Shown: piece by piece, positions 35,042 to 47,400 of the stretch
Layout: each line of letters begins with the position of its first letter
Numbering within the stretch: position 1 is the stretch's first letter
From: Chiua virens
Lineage: Eukaryota; Basidiomycota; Agaricomycetes; Boletales; Boletaceae
Reading direction: 5' to 3'
Assembly (NCBI GenBank): GCA_019787685.1
Contig: JAHNUO010000003.1
Location: forward strand, 1,736,001-1,800,000
Length of the DNA: 64,000 bases
The notes under the pieces: model-generated
Database searches by the model: none
What the model was told of the DNA's origin: nothing
Seen by the model: only the letters and a program-made list of their open reading frames with translations
Position numbers and translations under genes: made by a program

Positions 35042-38000
35042 ATGTCTATGAAAGCTGTATGTCTCCTTGTCTTTGCATTACTTCACTAATAACGTTGCTA
35101 CAGGTTGTAAAATGTCCGTGTGCTCCAGAACTCTCTGCTCGTATGACTGATCTATCATCATTAGCTGTCATCTCCGGCGACACCCTTGTCTTGCGTGGAC
35201 CTACTGGTCCCCAGGGACAGCCTCCAAAAGAAAGGTAACGACTGTTTCTGTCCACGCTCACGAACGTATGACACGTTGCTACGCGCTAGAATCCTTCATC
35301 TATCGGATATCACAGCCCCAAGAATGGGTAATACTACGAGGGAAGACGAGGCAAGCCCGTCAATGCCCATTCACCCTTCTCTCGTGCTCAATCCTTTCAC
35401 TTTAGCCCTGGGCATTCGAGTCTCGTGATTTCTTACGTTCCTTGGCAGTCGGCAAACCCATCTCTTTCACTTCGACACACAGTTTACCATCCAATGACGA
35501 TATCACGCGTGACATCGGGACTGCTGAAATCGGTGGCCTTGATGTCACTTCCGAGTTGCTCAAGAACGGATGGGCCAAAGTCAAGGATCTAAAGCGAGAT
35601 CCTACCGAAGATGACATACGGAAGCGCGACCTTGAGGCAGAAGCCAAGGTTGCGGGATCGGGCTTTTGGAATCCCCACGGTCCTCAGGTCTGCGCCAGGT
35701 GCCCGGCCTTTCTTATCCTCCACTAATAGTCGGCACCTACCCAGGCTCACACTGGTGCATCATACGATGCCGCAGGACTCTCAGGTATTCGTTTCCGAGT
35801 GGAAGGGAAAACAAATCGATGGCATGTTTCCGCAACGATGGTAATTTGATCATTGACCGATTGCCGTCTATATAGCATTGGTGGAGCAAGTCCGAGACGG
35901 GTCAACGCTTCGTGTACGACTCTACATGCCCGATGGAGAACACCAATTGATCAATGTTGCGCTTGCTGGTGTTCGTTGTGCGAGAACATCGTCGAAGCCT
36001 GACGAACCATCAGAACCGTGGGCGGAAGAGGTTCGTTTCCCAGGTCATATGCCAAATCCGAGATTTAAGCCAGTCTAGGCTAAGTTTTTCACCGAATCGC
36101 GGTTGCTTCAACGTACTGTTCGCGTTATGATATTGTCGTTGCCAAACGCACCAGCCACCCCCTTCCAAACGGCTGCAACCACGCAACCACCTGCCTCAAT
36201 TTTCATTGGTTCAGGCAGGTTACGTCTCCTCTAATGCCCTGTCATATCTCTCAATGAATTTCGCACAGTATTACACCCCGCGGGGAATGTCGCAGAGCAC
36301 CTGGTCGCGGCTGGTCTAGCCCGCGTTGTCGATTGGCACGCTGGCATGCTCGCAAGTAGTGGTGGGATGGAACGGCTACGAGCGGCTGAGAAGGTTGCTA
36401 AGGAAAAACGAGTCTGTCTCTATGCCAGCGCTTTGGTTCCATCCGCTCCTGCTTCCACAAAAGCTAACGGTGCTCCCAACGGCAATTCGCGATTGTTCGA
36501 GGGTGTCGTTATTCGTGTATGGAGTGGCGAACAAATATCTGTTGCCGAAAAAGAGAACGGAAAGGAGCGTCGGTTATATTTGAGTTCCACCAGGACTCCA
36601 AAGCACGTATCGTTCGTTATCCTCATGGGCTCGGTGTGTCTAACCAGGGTTTTAGACTTTCAGATCCTAAACAGGCCTTCTATGCTCAAGAGGCCCGAGA
36701 GTTCCTGCGAAAGAGACTGATCGGTAAAAATGTCCGGGTAGCTGTTGACTTCATCCGTCCCCGTGAAGGCGAATTTGAAGAGCGAGAGTGCGCCACCGTG
36801 CGATATGGCGGACAGAACTCGTAGGACAATCTCATGGTGGAAGATTACGTGCTCACTCAAGGTTACTTCGCAGGAACATTGCTGAGCAGCTGATCGAGAA
36901 AGGTCTCGCAAGCATCGTTCGCCATCGACGGGACGATGAAGATAGGTCACCAGATTACGACAAACTCATGGCAGCCGAACAAGCGTATGTAAATAGCACT
37001 CCCGCGAAACTTTGATAAATTTCGTCTTGCAGTGCATCAACAGAAACCCGTGGGATTCACTCCGGCAAAGAGCAGCCACCACCTAAACAGCCCCTTAATC
37101 TGTCGGAGGTGAGTCTCGATGACAAAGTCCACTCCTTTGTTATCGAACTCGCCCACTAGACTGCAGCGCGCGCAAACTCATTCTTGAGTGGCTTCAAGCG
37201 GCAGGGTAAGATATTCGCAGTTGTTGATTATGTTGCATCTGGATCACGATTCAAGTCAATTTCTTTTCTTGTCATCTCCATGTGTAACTAATATCTACTC
37301 CTGCAGGTTATTCATTCCCAAGGACAATCAAACCCTGACCCTGGTACTAAGTGGTACTTCATTTTACCTATTGTCATTCAAATATGCCTTACGTCTCCCA
37401 AGGTATCAGGACGCCACGCACAGCTCGCAATCCATCAGAGAAGAGCGAGCCATTTGGTTCCGAGGCTGCAGAGTTTGCAGCGAGGCGGTATATGCAACGC
37501 GACGTCGAGTTCGAAGTTGAATCGACCGACAAGTCTGGTGGTTTTATTGGAGCATTGTGGTTGAAAAACGAGAATGCTGCTATTTCGCTTGTTCGAGAAG
37601 GCTATGCATTCGTGCACGCGTTCTCTGCAGATGGCCTTTCGTGGGCGAAGCAAATATATGATGCAGAGGTTTGTGTACTCATCAGTTCTTGTCTCTGGCT
37701 TGTCCTAACGTATAAATACTAGGCAGAAGCTAAGCAAGCGCGACGCAACGTGAGCTGGAGTCGAGATACAAGGAGATCTGCGCTAACTAAGGCTCCTGCA
37801 GGTATGGCAAGACTACGATGAGGAGGCCGAAAAGGCTGCACAGGCTCCTGTAGAGGACGCTTCTGCACCACTGAAACCGGAGTACATCGATGTCATCGTT
37901 AGCGACATACGAACAAAGAACGGTCTCAACTTCTCCGTCCAAGTATTGAATACCGAAGGTTGGCCTTATACCGTTGTTGGTTGTTGTGTTCATTGGTTAT

Positions 38001-38695
38001 TCTCTCCGTAGGTATAGCGTCACTGGAGAAGTTGATGCGCGATTTCTCTTTGCATCACAAATCTGCGGCGGTGCCGGCGAATTTCACTCCGACAAATGGT
38101 GATCTAGTCTCCGCGAAATTCTCTGATGGTTCATGGTACCGTGCAAAATTCGGCGAGCGTCACCTATCAAGAAGGAGGCTGAGGTTACCTTCATCGACTA
38201 CGGTAATCAAGACACCGTTAAATTCTCGGATTTGCGGCCTCTTGATCCAAAATTCCGCTCACTTCCTGGCCAGGCGCAAGATGCACGACTCAGGTTTACT
38301 CTTATTTCCTCGTCTTCTATCTCTGGTATTGATCAGTCGCACAGTTTCGTGAAGTTGGTGAACTCGGACAGTGAATACCATCTGGAAGCCGTTGATCGCT
38401 TCCGGTCGCTTTGTGAAGGACGTAGGCTGATTGCAAACATCGACCAAAAAGAAGGGAACATTCTGCATCTCCGGCTCATCGACCCCGCCGATCCAGCCGC
38501 TGCGCAGAATCCCCTTGCTTGTATCAACGCAGACCTACTCCGTGAAGGACTTGCTTCCATCGACCGCAAGAACTGCCGGTATCCTTGTGGCGTACCCGCA
38601 GGTTGTCAAGCATATGCAAGAGTGCCTCGCAGCTGGCAAGCGGGAACGCTTGGGGATGTTCGAGTTTGGCGACTGTCGAGGAGGAGGACGAGTAG
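35042..38695 (+). CDS. Tudor-SN (SND1/p100) staphylococcal-nuclease-like multidomain protein, with three frameshifts
   Basis: Tudor-SN binds RNA through four SNase folds and symmetric dimethylarginine through a Tudor domain split into a fifth SNase fold; it acts in splicing, RNA decay and stress granules. The start MSMKAVVKCP is at 35042. SN1: [20 protein letters not shown] then [17 protein letters not shown]2: [22 protein letters not shown]3: [22 protein letters not shown]4: [20 protein letters not shown]. Tudor: [10 protein letters not shown] and [20 protein letters not shown]. The tail reads [20 protein letters not shown] then LGMFEFGD and VEEEDE. Three single-base shifts (near 38145, 38585 and 38674) are needed to keep this frame. 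At least two introns use GC donors (35351, 35822). Roughly 900 residues if restored. Everything up to the Tudor domain reads cleanly. Confidence 0.85.
35351..35405 (+). other. GC-AG intron in Tudor-SN (first)
   Basis: Boundaries are GACGAG|GCAAGC and CTTTAG|CCCTGG. The join gives [15 protein letters not shown], as in other Tudor-SN proteins. The only close GT (GTCAAT at 35359) leads to a stop after a few codons. Confidence 0.75.
35822..35875 (+). other. GC-AG intron in Tudor-SN (second)
   Basis: Boundaries are ATCGATG|GCATGT and TATATAG|CATTGG, giving [22 protein letters not shown] four bases on (GTTTCC at 35826) would shift the frame. A base error could be invoked instead, so this one is slightly less sure than the first. 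Confidence 0.6.
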
Positions 38696-39032
38696 GCGTT
38701 GATGGTGTTAGATGCGTTTTTAAAGTGCATCTAGAGAACTTGATCTAATCCGCAACCTCCTCGCTCAGTCTATATGATATGTTACAACGGGTGCACCTTG
38801 CGGCCCACAGTTCTTCGCTACTCGTGGTCTGAGTTTCATTACAAGTGTGTGGGGCTTGCCTCATCCCCCGTGGAGCGATCAATGTGCATATCACTAAAAC
38901 AGTGTTATCTCGACACAGTGATTTGTTGAAGTGCAGAATTCCAAGATGGAAAATATCTTCACTTGACATTGTAATTCAACTTTAGGGCCACGCCCGCTCC
39001 GCTACTTTTGTCCACTCACAAAATCTCCTTCA
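38696..39032. other. Intergenic region between tandem plus-strand genes
   Basis: About 340 bp between Tudor-SN and the glycosyltransferase-like gene. It should hold a 3' UTR and a promoter. I see no gene or repeat. Confidence 0.4.
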
Positions 39033-40578
39033 ATGGATTCGACCTTGTCCCAAAGCAAGTCTGTTCCCTCAAATCTAACGACCGGCAGGCGGCACCGGGT
39101 GTCGATTTCAGGTTCGGGGAGCTACCAAAGTCACCTTTCCGGCCTTGGATATCTCCACCGTGTTCGTACCGCCTCCGAGCAGGTGTCGTTGGGTCCCATG
39201 AACGCCAGTGTCGGAGAAGGACCCGAATGACTTGCACATATTAGAAGGCGGCCTTCAAGCCGAGCAGAGACCTCGCGTGGGGCGACTTGGCGCGCTCAAG
39301 CAGTTCTTCACAGATCCTACGGCCTTTCTGTCGGACGACCTCCGGAGGATACGCAGCGGGCATGTCCGGCGGCTGCGCACTCTCCTCACGCTGTACTGTT
39401 GCTTCTGCGTGCTCTTCCTGACCGTCAAGATCCGCGCCTATTTCTGTGCGACCCTTGAGGTTGCTCAACCGTCGCATCACTCCTCCTGGAAGCCTGAGCC
39501 TTTCAGCATTGCCAAAGCTGGTATCCATGACATGGCCGATTCGGAGTTGCCGCGATTGAATGTCACGTCGTCCCAACGCCTCTCTGTTGCCTTTAGAGAA
39601 CTTGCACCCCAGGCACATTTAGACACGTATATCGTACAAGCACAAGCACGTGTTAATGCAGCCTATCAACTCGATGATCTCACCGCCTGTCTCTGGATCG
39701 AGGACGTTCGCGTCGAGGAAGTGTTCGTCTCTGCCACCACGTGGCCAGGTGAGGTCTCTCTTGTCGTCGTCACCACACGGGAACCCAACTCGACCGCGTA
39801 CACGAGCCTGCTAGGCTATCTCGTGACGACATACGCATCCACTCACGTCTGCGTACACGTCCTGTACGTGCCGTCGATCGCGGGCGGGTCATCAAACGCC
39901 TATCTCAACATGGCCCGATTCTTTGCGCGTACCTCTCGGGTGGTCTTGTTCCCCGACGACATTCCCAAGTCTTTCAGTGGTCTCGGCTCGAACCGTGCGC
40001 GTTGGCTAGACAAGCTGCCGGTCAATACACCCCATCCGGTCCTATTGGGCAATACGACGCACAACCTGAGGGTGTTTTCGCCGCGGCCACTTGCACCAGT
40101 CGCGTTGCTGAGGGACCACCCGGTTTGGTGCACAGAACGGTTTTACATGTTTGGATCGCGCGCGCTGGACTGGGAAGACTGTCTCTGGAGGTTGTGGCTC
40201 GAAGGCGCGGGGGACGCGTCGTCGATTGCTGTACCTCACCTGTGGGAAGAGATCAGCAACTCGAACACGACCGTGCCTTCTGTGCCGTCTTATGCGGTGC
40301 GTGTGTTCGCAGGGTTGTTTCGTACCCAGTGACGAACTGTTCCTGATTGTAGATGAAAATTCGTCTCCGATGGTCCACCAAGTATCGGTCGGAAGCCTGT
40401 GCGTTCGCCCTCAAGAGATCACAAGCGATCGACCCGTTGTCGAAGACCGAAAAAAGGCGCGCGCAATGGAAGAAAAGATTCTGTCGCGAGGTAATGCTCG
40501 CTGTTGCTCCCCAAATGTGGCGATCTGAATCCTTTGTCTCCTCAGACCGTCGGGCTCGGTGCGCTGGACATTCCTTGA
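39033..40578 (+). CDS. Type II membrane protein, glycosyltransferase-like, with a frameshift
   Basis: Probably a Golgi type II membrane protein. The ATG at 39033 gives MDSTLSQSKSVPSNLTTGRR, a Ser-rich cytosolic region. At 39222-39224 (CCC) the frame must move by one base: dropping a C joins MNASVGEGP to NDLHILEGGLQAEQRPRVGR. Then comes a short basic flank and one transmembrane helix (LLTLYCCFCVLFLTVKI, residues about 115-132), followed by a luminal domain with VSLVVVTTREPNSTAYTSLL, AYLNMARFFARTSRVVLFPD and DIPKSFSGLG. NMAR followed by VLFPDD recalls the nucleotide-sugar site of glycosyltransferases. The frame can stop at 40332, but a better end is reached by splicing SYA (GTGCGT donor) to MKIRLRWSTKYRSEACAFAL and TVGLGALDIP at the TGA 40576-40578. 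Enzyme class is inferred only. Confidence 0.55.
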
Positions 40579-40624
40579 GTATCCGCCTGGATTTACAACG
40601 GGTATTCCATGCGTCCGCAATTTT

Positions 40625-43600
40625 CTAAGCCTCCACTTCATCTTCAACATCCATAACAGCTTCATTCTCCTCTCCCTCGTCGTGATAACTCTCCCAAATC
40701 AAGTCTAGCTCTGGTCCTTGAACAACCCTCTCGAGCAGGACTTTAGCTATATCTGTACGCAGATGGTGAGCAAGATCACTTTTAATTTACATCCGAGCAC
40801 AGACCTGTGACATCCACTAGTCGTTGTCTGTCCTTTCCTTCCAGCCAATAAGGAGGATTAGCGTAGCTGAGTCGACCAAATGTCATGATAAAAAATTGCA
40901 TTAATCCTTGGTATGTCTTCGCTGGTGCACGTAAAAGACGTTCGCGCAAGTCGACTGTCGTGTCTTCGCCGACGACCAGGATGTAGAGAAGCAGCATTGC
41001 GTGATTGATTAATTGCACCGATCTACCCCCCTGGAATCAGCTAAGGAGTTCAGTTCAAAGATGGATCAAGAACCTCGTAGCAACCTGCGGGTCATCGAAG
41101 ATCACCCCATCTTCATCCCAAATCGGTGTGACCAGATGGTAGAGGAAAACAACAACCGACGGGATTAGCTCTTCAGATTCAACAAGCTGGGTATGTGCGT
41201 CGGGATGTACGTTTGAGAGCCTGCCGAAAAACATGATGATACGACCTTTTAGCTCATCTGCCTGAGAATGGATTGGGGTGAGAAACATGCGGAAAAAATG
41301 CGATTAATAAATGGCCCCACCTCCGGTCCTCGACGGCTGGTATCGGTCAACAGAGAGCACGCAAGAGCGATCTGTGGATTATGCAGCTCCGCATTATTTC
41401 CGGTCTGCTCGCTGACAGGATACGACAGCAATGAGCGAAATAGGTTCGGTCCTGGAATCATATTGACTGGGTGGCTGCTAAAATGACATGGATCATACTT
41501 GTCGACAACCACACAAGTTCCCGCACGCCCTTGACGAGGAACCACTGTGGACGGTTGGGTTGGATCAACGTGGTAAACAAGGATGGTAAGCTAGGGTACG
41601 CGTTCCATCTGGGATTTCAGTTAATCAAGCGCACACTGGTCTTCTGTAAAACGCTTACATATCTTCAAGGTCATCGGAAATCCAACACACGAGCGCCTCA
41701 TAAAGAGATAGTGTCTCTTGCGCAAGCAAACGAAGCTCGGGAGGCTCATTTCCGGTTGTCACATCAAGCTCTCGGAGCTGATCCTGCATGATATTATGAA
41801 GCACTCCCAACAATCGCGGTGTCTCTTCGTGGTCTCCAACAGACTGCGACAACAAAAATGCACAAATCGACGGCACCATGTATGCCAGTTCGGTAAGTAG
41901 ATTCAAAACGGCAACTAGAGGAGGAATCTGCAGAGACTGAGCAAAGCCCGACGTACCAAAGAAACAGAGGAAGCAAACCAAATTATTCCTTGCTAGCAAC
42001 TCGGTGATCTCACATAACGCGCAACAGATGATTTGAGCTAAATGATCGAAATCTCTCTCAGGATCGGCGGGAATCCCCCCAAGAGTATCGAGTATCCGCA
42101 TTAGCGCAGCACCATAGGACTGGACTTGACTAGAGTCTGTAGGAGACGAACATAAGAGCGACTGCAAAGTTGGGAGCTCTGATCCCTGCAGTCTATGTGT
42201 CTGCATGATATCATGAAGCTAACGGATGTCAAACTTCAAGAAGATCCTAAAATCGAGAAACACCAACCATGAGATTCGGACTAGGAAGAGTCAGGGGAAC
42301 AGCATTTTCTTGAGTAGAGAGGGTCATGACTGGAGTCCCTTCATCCATCATTTGAACATCATTGACGCCAACATCGACCTGAGGTATGACATCCTCTAGG
42401 GGACCTCCAATATCCATCTGAGTACCAAATACATCAGGCTGAGGAAATCGACCACTCGACCCTGGAGCCACCGGGCTAGCGCTTGGAATGACGGGGGACA
42501 CCTGCGAGGAAACGACACCGTTATATTTGCTACGATAAAAATATGAGTTGAGCTCACCGGAGCATTGAATGACGCGGGCTCCTTTCCTTTCCAGCCCATC
42601 ATGGGTTGCGAACGTGGAGGGCCAGTCTGAAACCCGGATGGGAGATGTCGCGTCTCTAGCGTAGGGCTCTTCTTTGGCTTTTCAAGGTCTGATATGACTC
42701 CAAAGCGAGGGCGACGAGGTGTTTCTGGAGCTGGCCGAGAAGGACCAGCTGAATTCCATTGGCTCGGTCTCTGTCTCTGAGATGGCATGGGTTGGGTTCT
42801 CTGTGGACTGTCATTCTTGGGGAAATGAGATCCCGGGTGCCTTCGCGAAGTCTCTTCATGGCGCTGGAGGCTGATTTATCAGTCACCCGAGGACTTATAC
42901 ACTTTGCTCACCCTAAAGGTCATTTCCGTCTTCCAACGCTCTTTATCTGCTTCGTATTGCTTTTGCAATGAAAGGTGTTTGGCATCAACTTCTTCCTTTG
43001 CGGCCTTGAGCTTCGCGAGCTGGGCTAGATGTTCTTGGGCCGTCTGTATGGACCCGAGTTCGTTACGGAGTCTCCCCGCGTAAAATGGGTACATGTACCT
43101 TTTCCATACGTTTTCTGAGAATTGTTGCCTCTCCATCCTTGGCAAACTTGACGGCCTCATATGCATCAGCTTTCTCGCGGATGACTTCGTCCTTCTTACG
43201 AATCTAAGGGGATTCTTCAGCCCGCATTCAACCCAGCCATATGTGGTACGAATGCCATACCTCCTCCATTAACTGTTCGGTAGAAACGCTAGAGGCGGCC
43301 ACCGGTGAACCGTTCCTATTGCCAGCGACGAGCTGGGTAAGTCCCGTTGATAGCGTCTGAGATGCATCTTGCGACGAAACAGATAAGAGAACGTTCCGTG
43401 TGACAAGGGGTGGACGAGAAACGACTGGGGTTGCTCTTTGAGGAGGACCAGTCCCTGAGACACTGCGCATGACAGGTCCAGATCCTCGAGATCGAGGCGC
43501 AGTCACGGAGGGTCTGGCAGATATCCCTGGGGCGCTCTCAGACCGGCTGGATGGCGCTGACGCGCGGGTCTGCTTATCCTGCAGACCGTAGGTACCATCC

Positions 43601-43845
43601 TGCCGAACAGACACGTCTGGCAGATTGTCCATGTCGTCCGATGTGTCCGTGCGCTGAATCGGCCGGCTGACTGGGGGACGCTGCCATGGCCCTGTCTTTT
43701 GGCGTTTGGCTGGTGGCCCGACGTTTTGTTGAGTTTGGGCGTTGGTGAGGCGTTTATATTTGGACTCCTCTTCGTCGAGAATAGAGAGCGTTTTGTCGTC
43801 GATTATCAAGTCATCATTCGTGAAGTAGTCGTCAGAATCTTGCAT
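40625..43845 (-). CDS. Lcd1/Rad26 (ATRIP) DNA-damage checkpoint protein
   Basis: ATRIP (Lcd1/Ddc2, Rad26 in fission yeast) binds RPA-coated single-stranded DNA and recruits the ATR/Mec1/Rad3 kinase. The start MQDSDDYFTNDDLIIDDKTL at 43843-43845 is followed by SILDEEESKYKRLTNAQTQQ and PPAKRQKTGPW, which match the acidic N-terminus and basic patch of fungal Rad26. A coiled coil follows across several exons: IRKKDEVIREKADAYEAVKF, DGEATILRKRMEK and LAKLKAAKEEVDAKHLSLQK. Then a Pro-rich linker (RRPRFGVISDLEKPKKSPTL) and a long helical-repeat C-terminus (TLQSLLCSSPTDSSQVQSYG, LLTELAYMVPSICAFLLSQS, ELKGRIIMFFGRLSNVHPDA, DIAKVLLERVVQGPELDLIW). It ends EDEVEA at the TAG 40625-40627. More than ten introns; about 850 residues. 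The end lies 46 bp from the stop of the preceding plus-strand gene. Confidence 0.8.
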
Positions 43846-44483
43846 GGAGACAGTCCACTGTGGAATTTGCGATGTTGACCAACTCGCGCGTCGACAGAAT
43901 TCTTTGGCACTGTCAGGATGTAGGTGGTCCAGGTGATTGTACTAGCGGGCAAAGCCACTCGGATGTCTTGCCTAATACCTCGATTGCCACTTTTTGTTGT
44001 AATACTGGAGTACTTACCGTTTCCAATCTACTTGATTGATATTTACCGAAAAGCAAGCTAGTAACTTTCAAGTTTCGTGGCGGCACGGACTAACCATATG
44101 GCTGAGACTACGACGGGCTTCAAAAACATATGGATCAAGCTACAGATTTCATCTAATGGTTCGAGAAAATTTGCAAGTTGTGTCGGGTGCTTGTAACAAA
44201 CATGCTTCCATGCACCTACGACTAAAAGAAAGAATTGCTGTCAAACGTTATCAAAGTACATGAGTTCGTGACACAAGGTCGTCAACGTGAATAATGAACC
44301 TGGAGGCGTGGCGATTGGAGACGAGGTACGCCCAAGACGCCACGCCACCAAGCCATAGTGACAGTGTGGGTCTTGGCCGGAAGTCCGGAGCCGGGAAGTG
44401 GATGCGAAGAACCGCGGTGATCGCTACCGAGCGAAAAGGCTACTGTGATGCGTTGCCGTGTCAGTGTAACGAGTCATCGCCTG
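43846..44483. other. Intergenic region between minus-strand genes
   Basis: About 640 bp holding the Lcd1 promoter and the 3' UTR of UPF2. Short frames on the plus strand (44036-44263, 44294-44506) show no domain. I see no RNA gene or repeat. Confidence 0.4.
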
Positions 44484-47400
44484 CTAACCACTATAGCGAA
44501 TCTTGATCGCATTAGACCGGTTTCGGTTTTCCAAAGCTATCACGTAAAGCGTTATTAATGTGTTTGGTAACTGGACGCTATATGGAAACTACCTTTCAAT
44601 TCTTCAGCCTCCTGATTCTGCTCGTAGTTCAAGACCAGGCGTTTCAAATGTTGCTGTTCCACCTTGTCCTGAAGCTGAGCTGAACGAGTGTGCACTGCGA
44701 GTGCGGATTCTGCAGGGATAAGCAAATGTCGCATCTATCAAAGAGGTCAGTGCCAAATCTCACTTCAGTGCCTCAATAAGAGACAGACCTGTTGCTTGTT
44801 TCCTCTCTTCGTGATCACTGCGAAGTTCATCACAGGTTCGCTGTTAGCTGTATCGCCTTCGCCATCAGCGTCTCCTTCATTATCATCCGCACGCTTCTTT
44901 CTGACACCAGGTGCTAATACGGCAGAGTCCCACCAGGCTGTCTTCTTATCGAGTTTCCTCGACTCAGCAGACGAATCCGTGATGATTTTGGCAAGTTCCT
45001 TCGCAAACTCTGCATCAGCTTCTTCCGAAGGGCCGAGGTATTCTTGAGCAGAGAGCTTAACGACGGCTTCAGGCGACGGTGCACGATCCTCAGCCTATGC
45101 AAAGGTGTCATGTCCACTGTTTTTGAGAGTTGTAGGATGACGCTTACTGCAGATTCTTGACCAGCCGTGTCGTCATCTTCCTCCTCCTGTTCTTGAGGTC
45201 GTTCTCCGTCATCTTCACCATCCTCGCTATCCTCACCACTATCACCCTCAGTCGTCACTGCAGTATACACTTAGTCAACAAATGAAACATATAAAGACTA
45301 CTCACGTCCGGCATTTTGCATCGCAGCATTGAACATTTCATCCACTGCTGCATGCAGCTTCTTCGATAGATTTCGGCATCGCTAATTTCGGTCGAACGGC
45401 CTGCGTAGCGGTGAGGTAGCGATCGTGGTGATAACAAATTACCTTACATCGAGGGAATCCGACAACATGAAATCCACATCCATAGATAGCTCGTCTTTAC
45501 ATAGGATATAATACTGAAGTTGTTGTCAGTGTATCCGCAAGTTGGACAGCAGAGACTGTTCACCTGAAGAACGTCAAAAAGTTGTCCAACTTTCTTTTCT
45601 GACTGCCCCTGTCAAAACACATGCCGACGGTGTCCAGCATTACGCAGACCAAGCGAATTCTGAAAAAATCATCCGGCATATCGAGCGCACAGGGCTGACG
45701 CGGTAATGGCTGACCATCAGCTACAAAAAAATGTCAGTGAGAATGATCAATCATGATTGCGGGCTAGACTAACGGTGTCCGAACGTTACGAGAGACCATA
45801 ATGTGTCGAACACTAGGCTAGAGCCCACCAGACGGTAGATATACAATTCTCCGAGGTACTTCATCGATGTCAACCGTTGCTGGTTCGTGTTGTACACATT
45901 CTGCTCTAGTCCGTGACGTATGTCTTCCAGTACCTGATCCACAACAGATATGGCAAAAGCAGGGTGATACCGCTGTAAGATCGTAAGTCAACATCGCGAG
46001 CAAGCTGATATTGCTATATTTGATTTTCCACGGCTTCGTAAAAACCTTGTGCAGCGAACGCTGTACAATGGAATCATCCCAATCCAATTTGCGAACCAGC
46101 TTGAGCACTTTATCGATGGTTTTCTTGGCAAGAACATCGTATATAAGGTGGCGAATGAAAAGTTCCATCGGAGTTCTTTCCTTTTCAACGCGCGGCCCAC
46201 GCTCCGGGGGATTACACTGGATTGATGCTCAGCATCTAGCAATACTGTTTCATGGTTTCGAACCTGGTAGTAGGCATTCTCAAGCAGGAGAATTTGCCTC
46301 TGATCGAAATGCTGCATACTTTGTTTGCGCTTCATTAACTCGAGCTGGAAGAGCATAAGGCACTGGATAGTAGTGTCAACCCCTGCTAAACACGCACCAT
46401 GGTACCGAACCTTTCTCTGGTATCTTCGCTTCGCAGGAGAAAACGTCCACATCCCTCAAGTAAAAGGGCCAAATTTTCCACGTTAGTGCCCGAGAAGTCA
46501 TCGAGACAGACTTTGAACATGTGCAATATTAGGTGGGATGGCACGATGCGGAACTTCGTCAGGCTCGACAGAAAGCAGATATTCTATTGCGGTGTATGTC
46601 AAGTAACATGTATCACCAAACAGAACGACAAACCTTAATCCGTGTTTCGGCAAGTTCTTTGACAACCTTCTTTTTCCTTTGCAGATATCGGAATTCCTCA
46701 TCCAACTTGATGCATTGCTTTGGTCAGCCTTTTCCGATACATGATAGCTGGACTCACAAAAGCCACCAGTTCCGATCCTATGTCTGGCATATATCTGTTT
46801 AGAGTGGCAACCAACCTGGAGTAGTGGGACAGAAGGTCGGTTCTGTTCTTTGGAACGGTGGCCAAGAACTAGCCTACACTTATTAAACTGTCCAAGAAAG
46901 ATCCCTCGAAGGAAAGCCCACTTTAATCAGCCTTTTTCTGGCAGCCTTGGAATTGAGGAACGCAAAGTCCACAGCGGCTTGATCAATCATTGCTCGGTTA
47001 GTGGCATCAGGCAGACGAGCCAAGAGGGCTGTCAGAAGTTGTGAAGGACCTTGTGGGGCAAGTTGAGGGGACTGCGAGGGAGTCGAAGGTTTGGGTGACG
47101 CTGGCGTAGGTGTGATCGTGCTGGAAGACATCACAATGTGATTTGAGCAGAGATTCATACAAGCTCGGCTCAGCTTACCCATCTTCGTCGTCTGGGTTGT
47201 CTGCTTTGTCCCCGAATCGATGCCCATTCCCGTTTGTATGCATGGTCCCATTAGCCGTGATCCCCTCCAGTTCTTGTTCTAGTTTTTTCGCCTCCGCTTT
47301 GACCTTTTCCTTCTCAGCTCTTTCTTTCTCCTCCGCCGCCGCTTTATCGATAGTTTCTTCCGATTCAATGCCAAGAAAACTCTTTGGAACGAAATCCTTT

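Noticed and set aside
36215..36655. Further certain GC-AG introns in Tudor-SN at 36215-36268 and 36603-36655
   Set aside because: In-frame GT-AG alternatives exist at both places, so these were kept as ambiguous and not listed as features.
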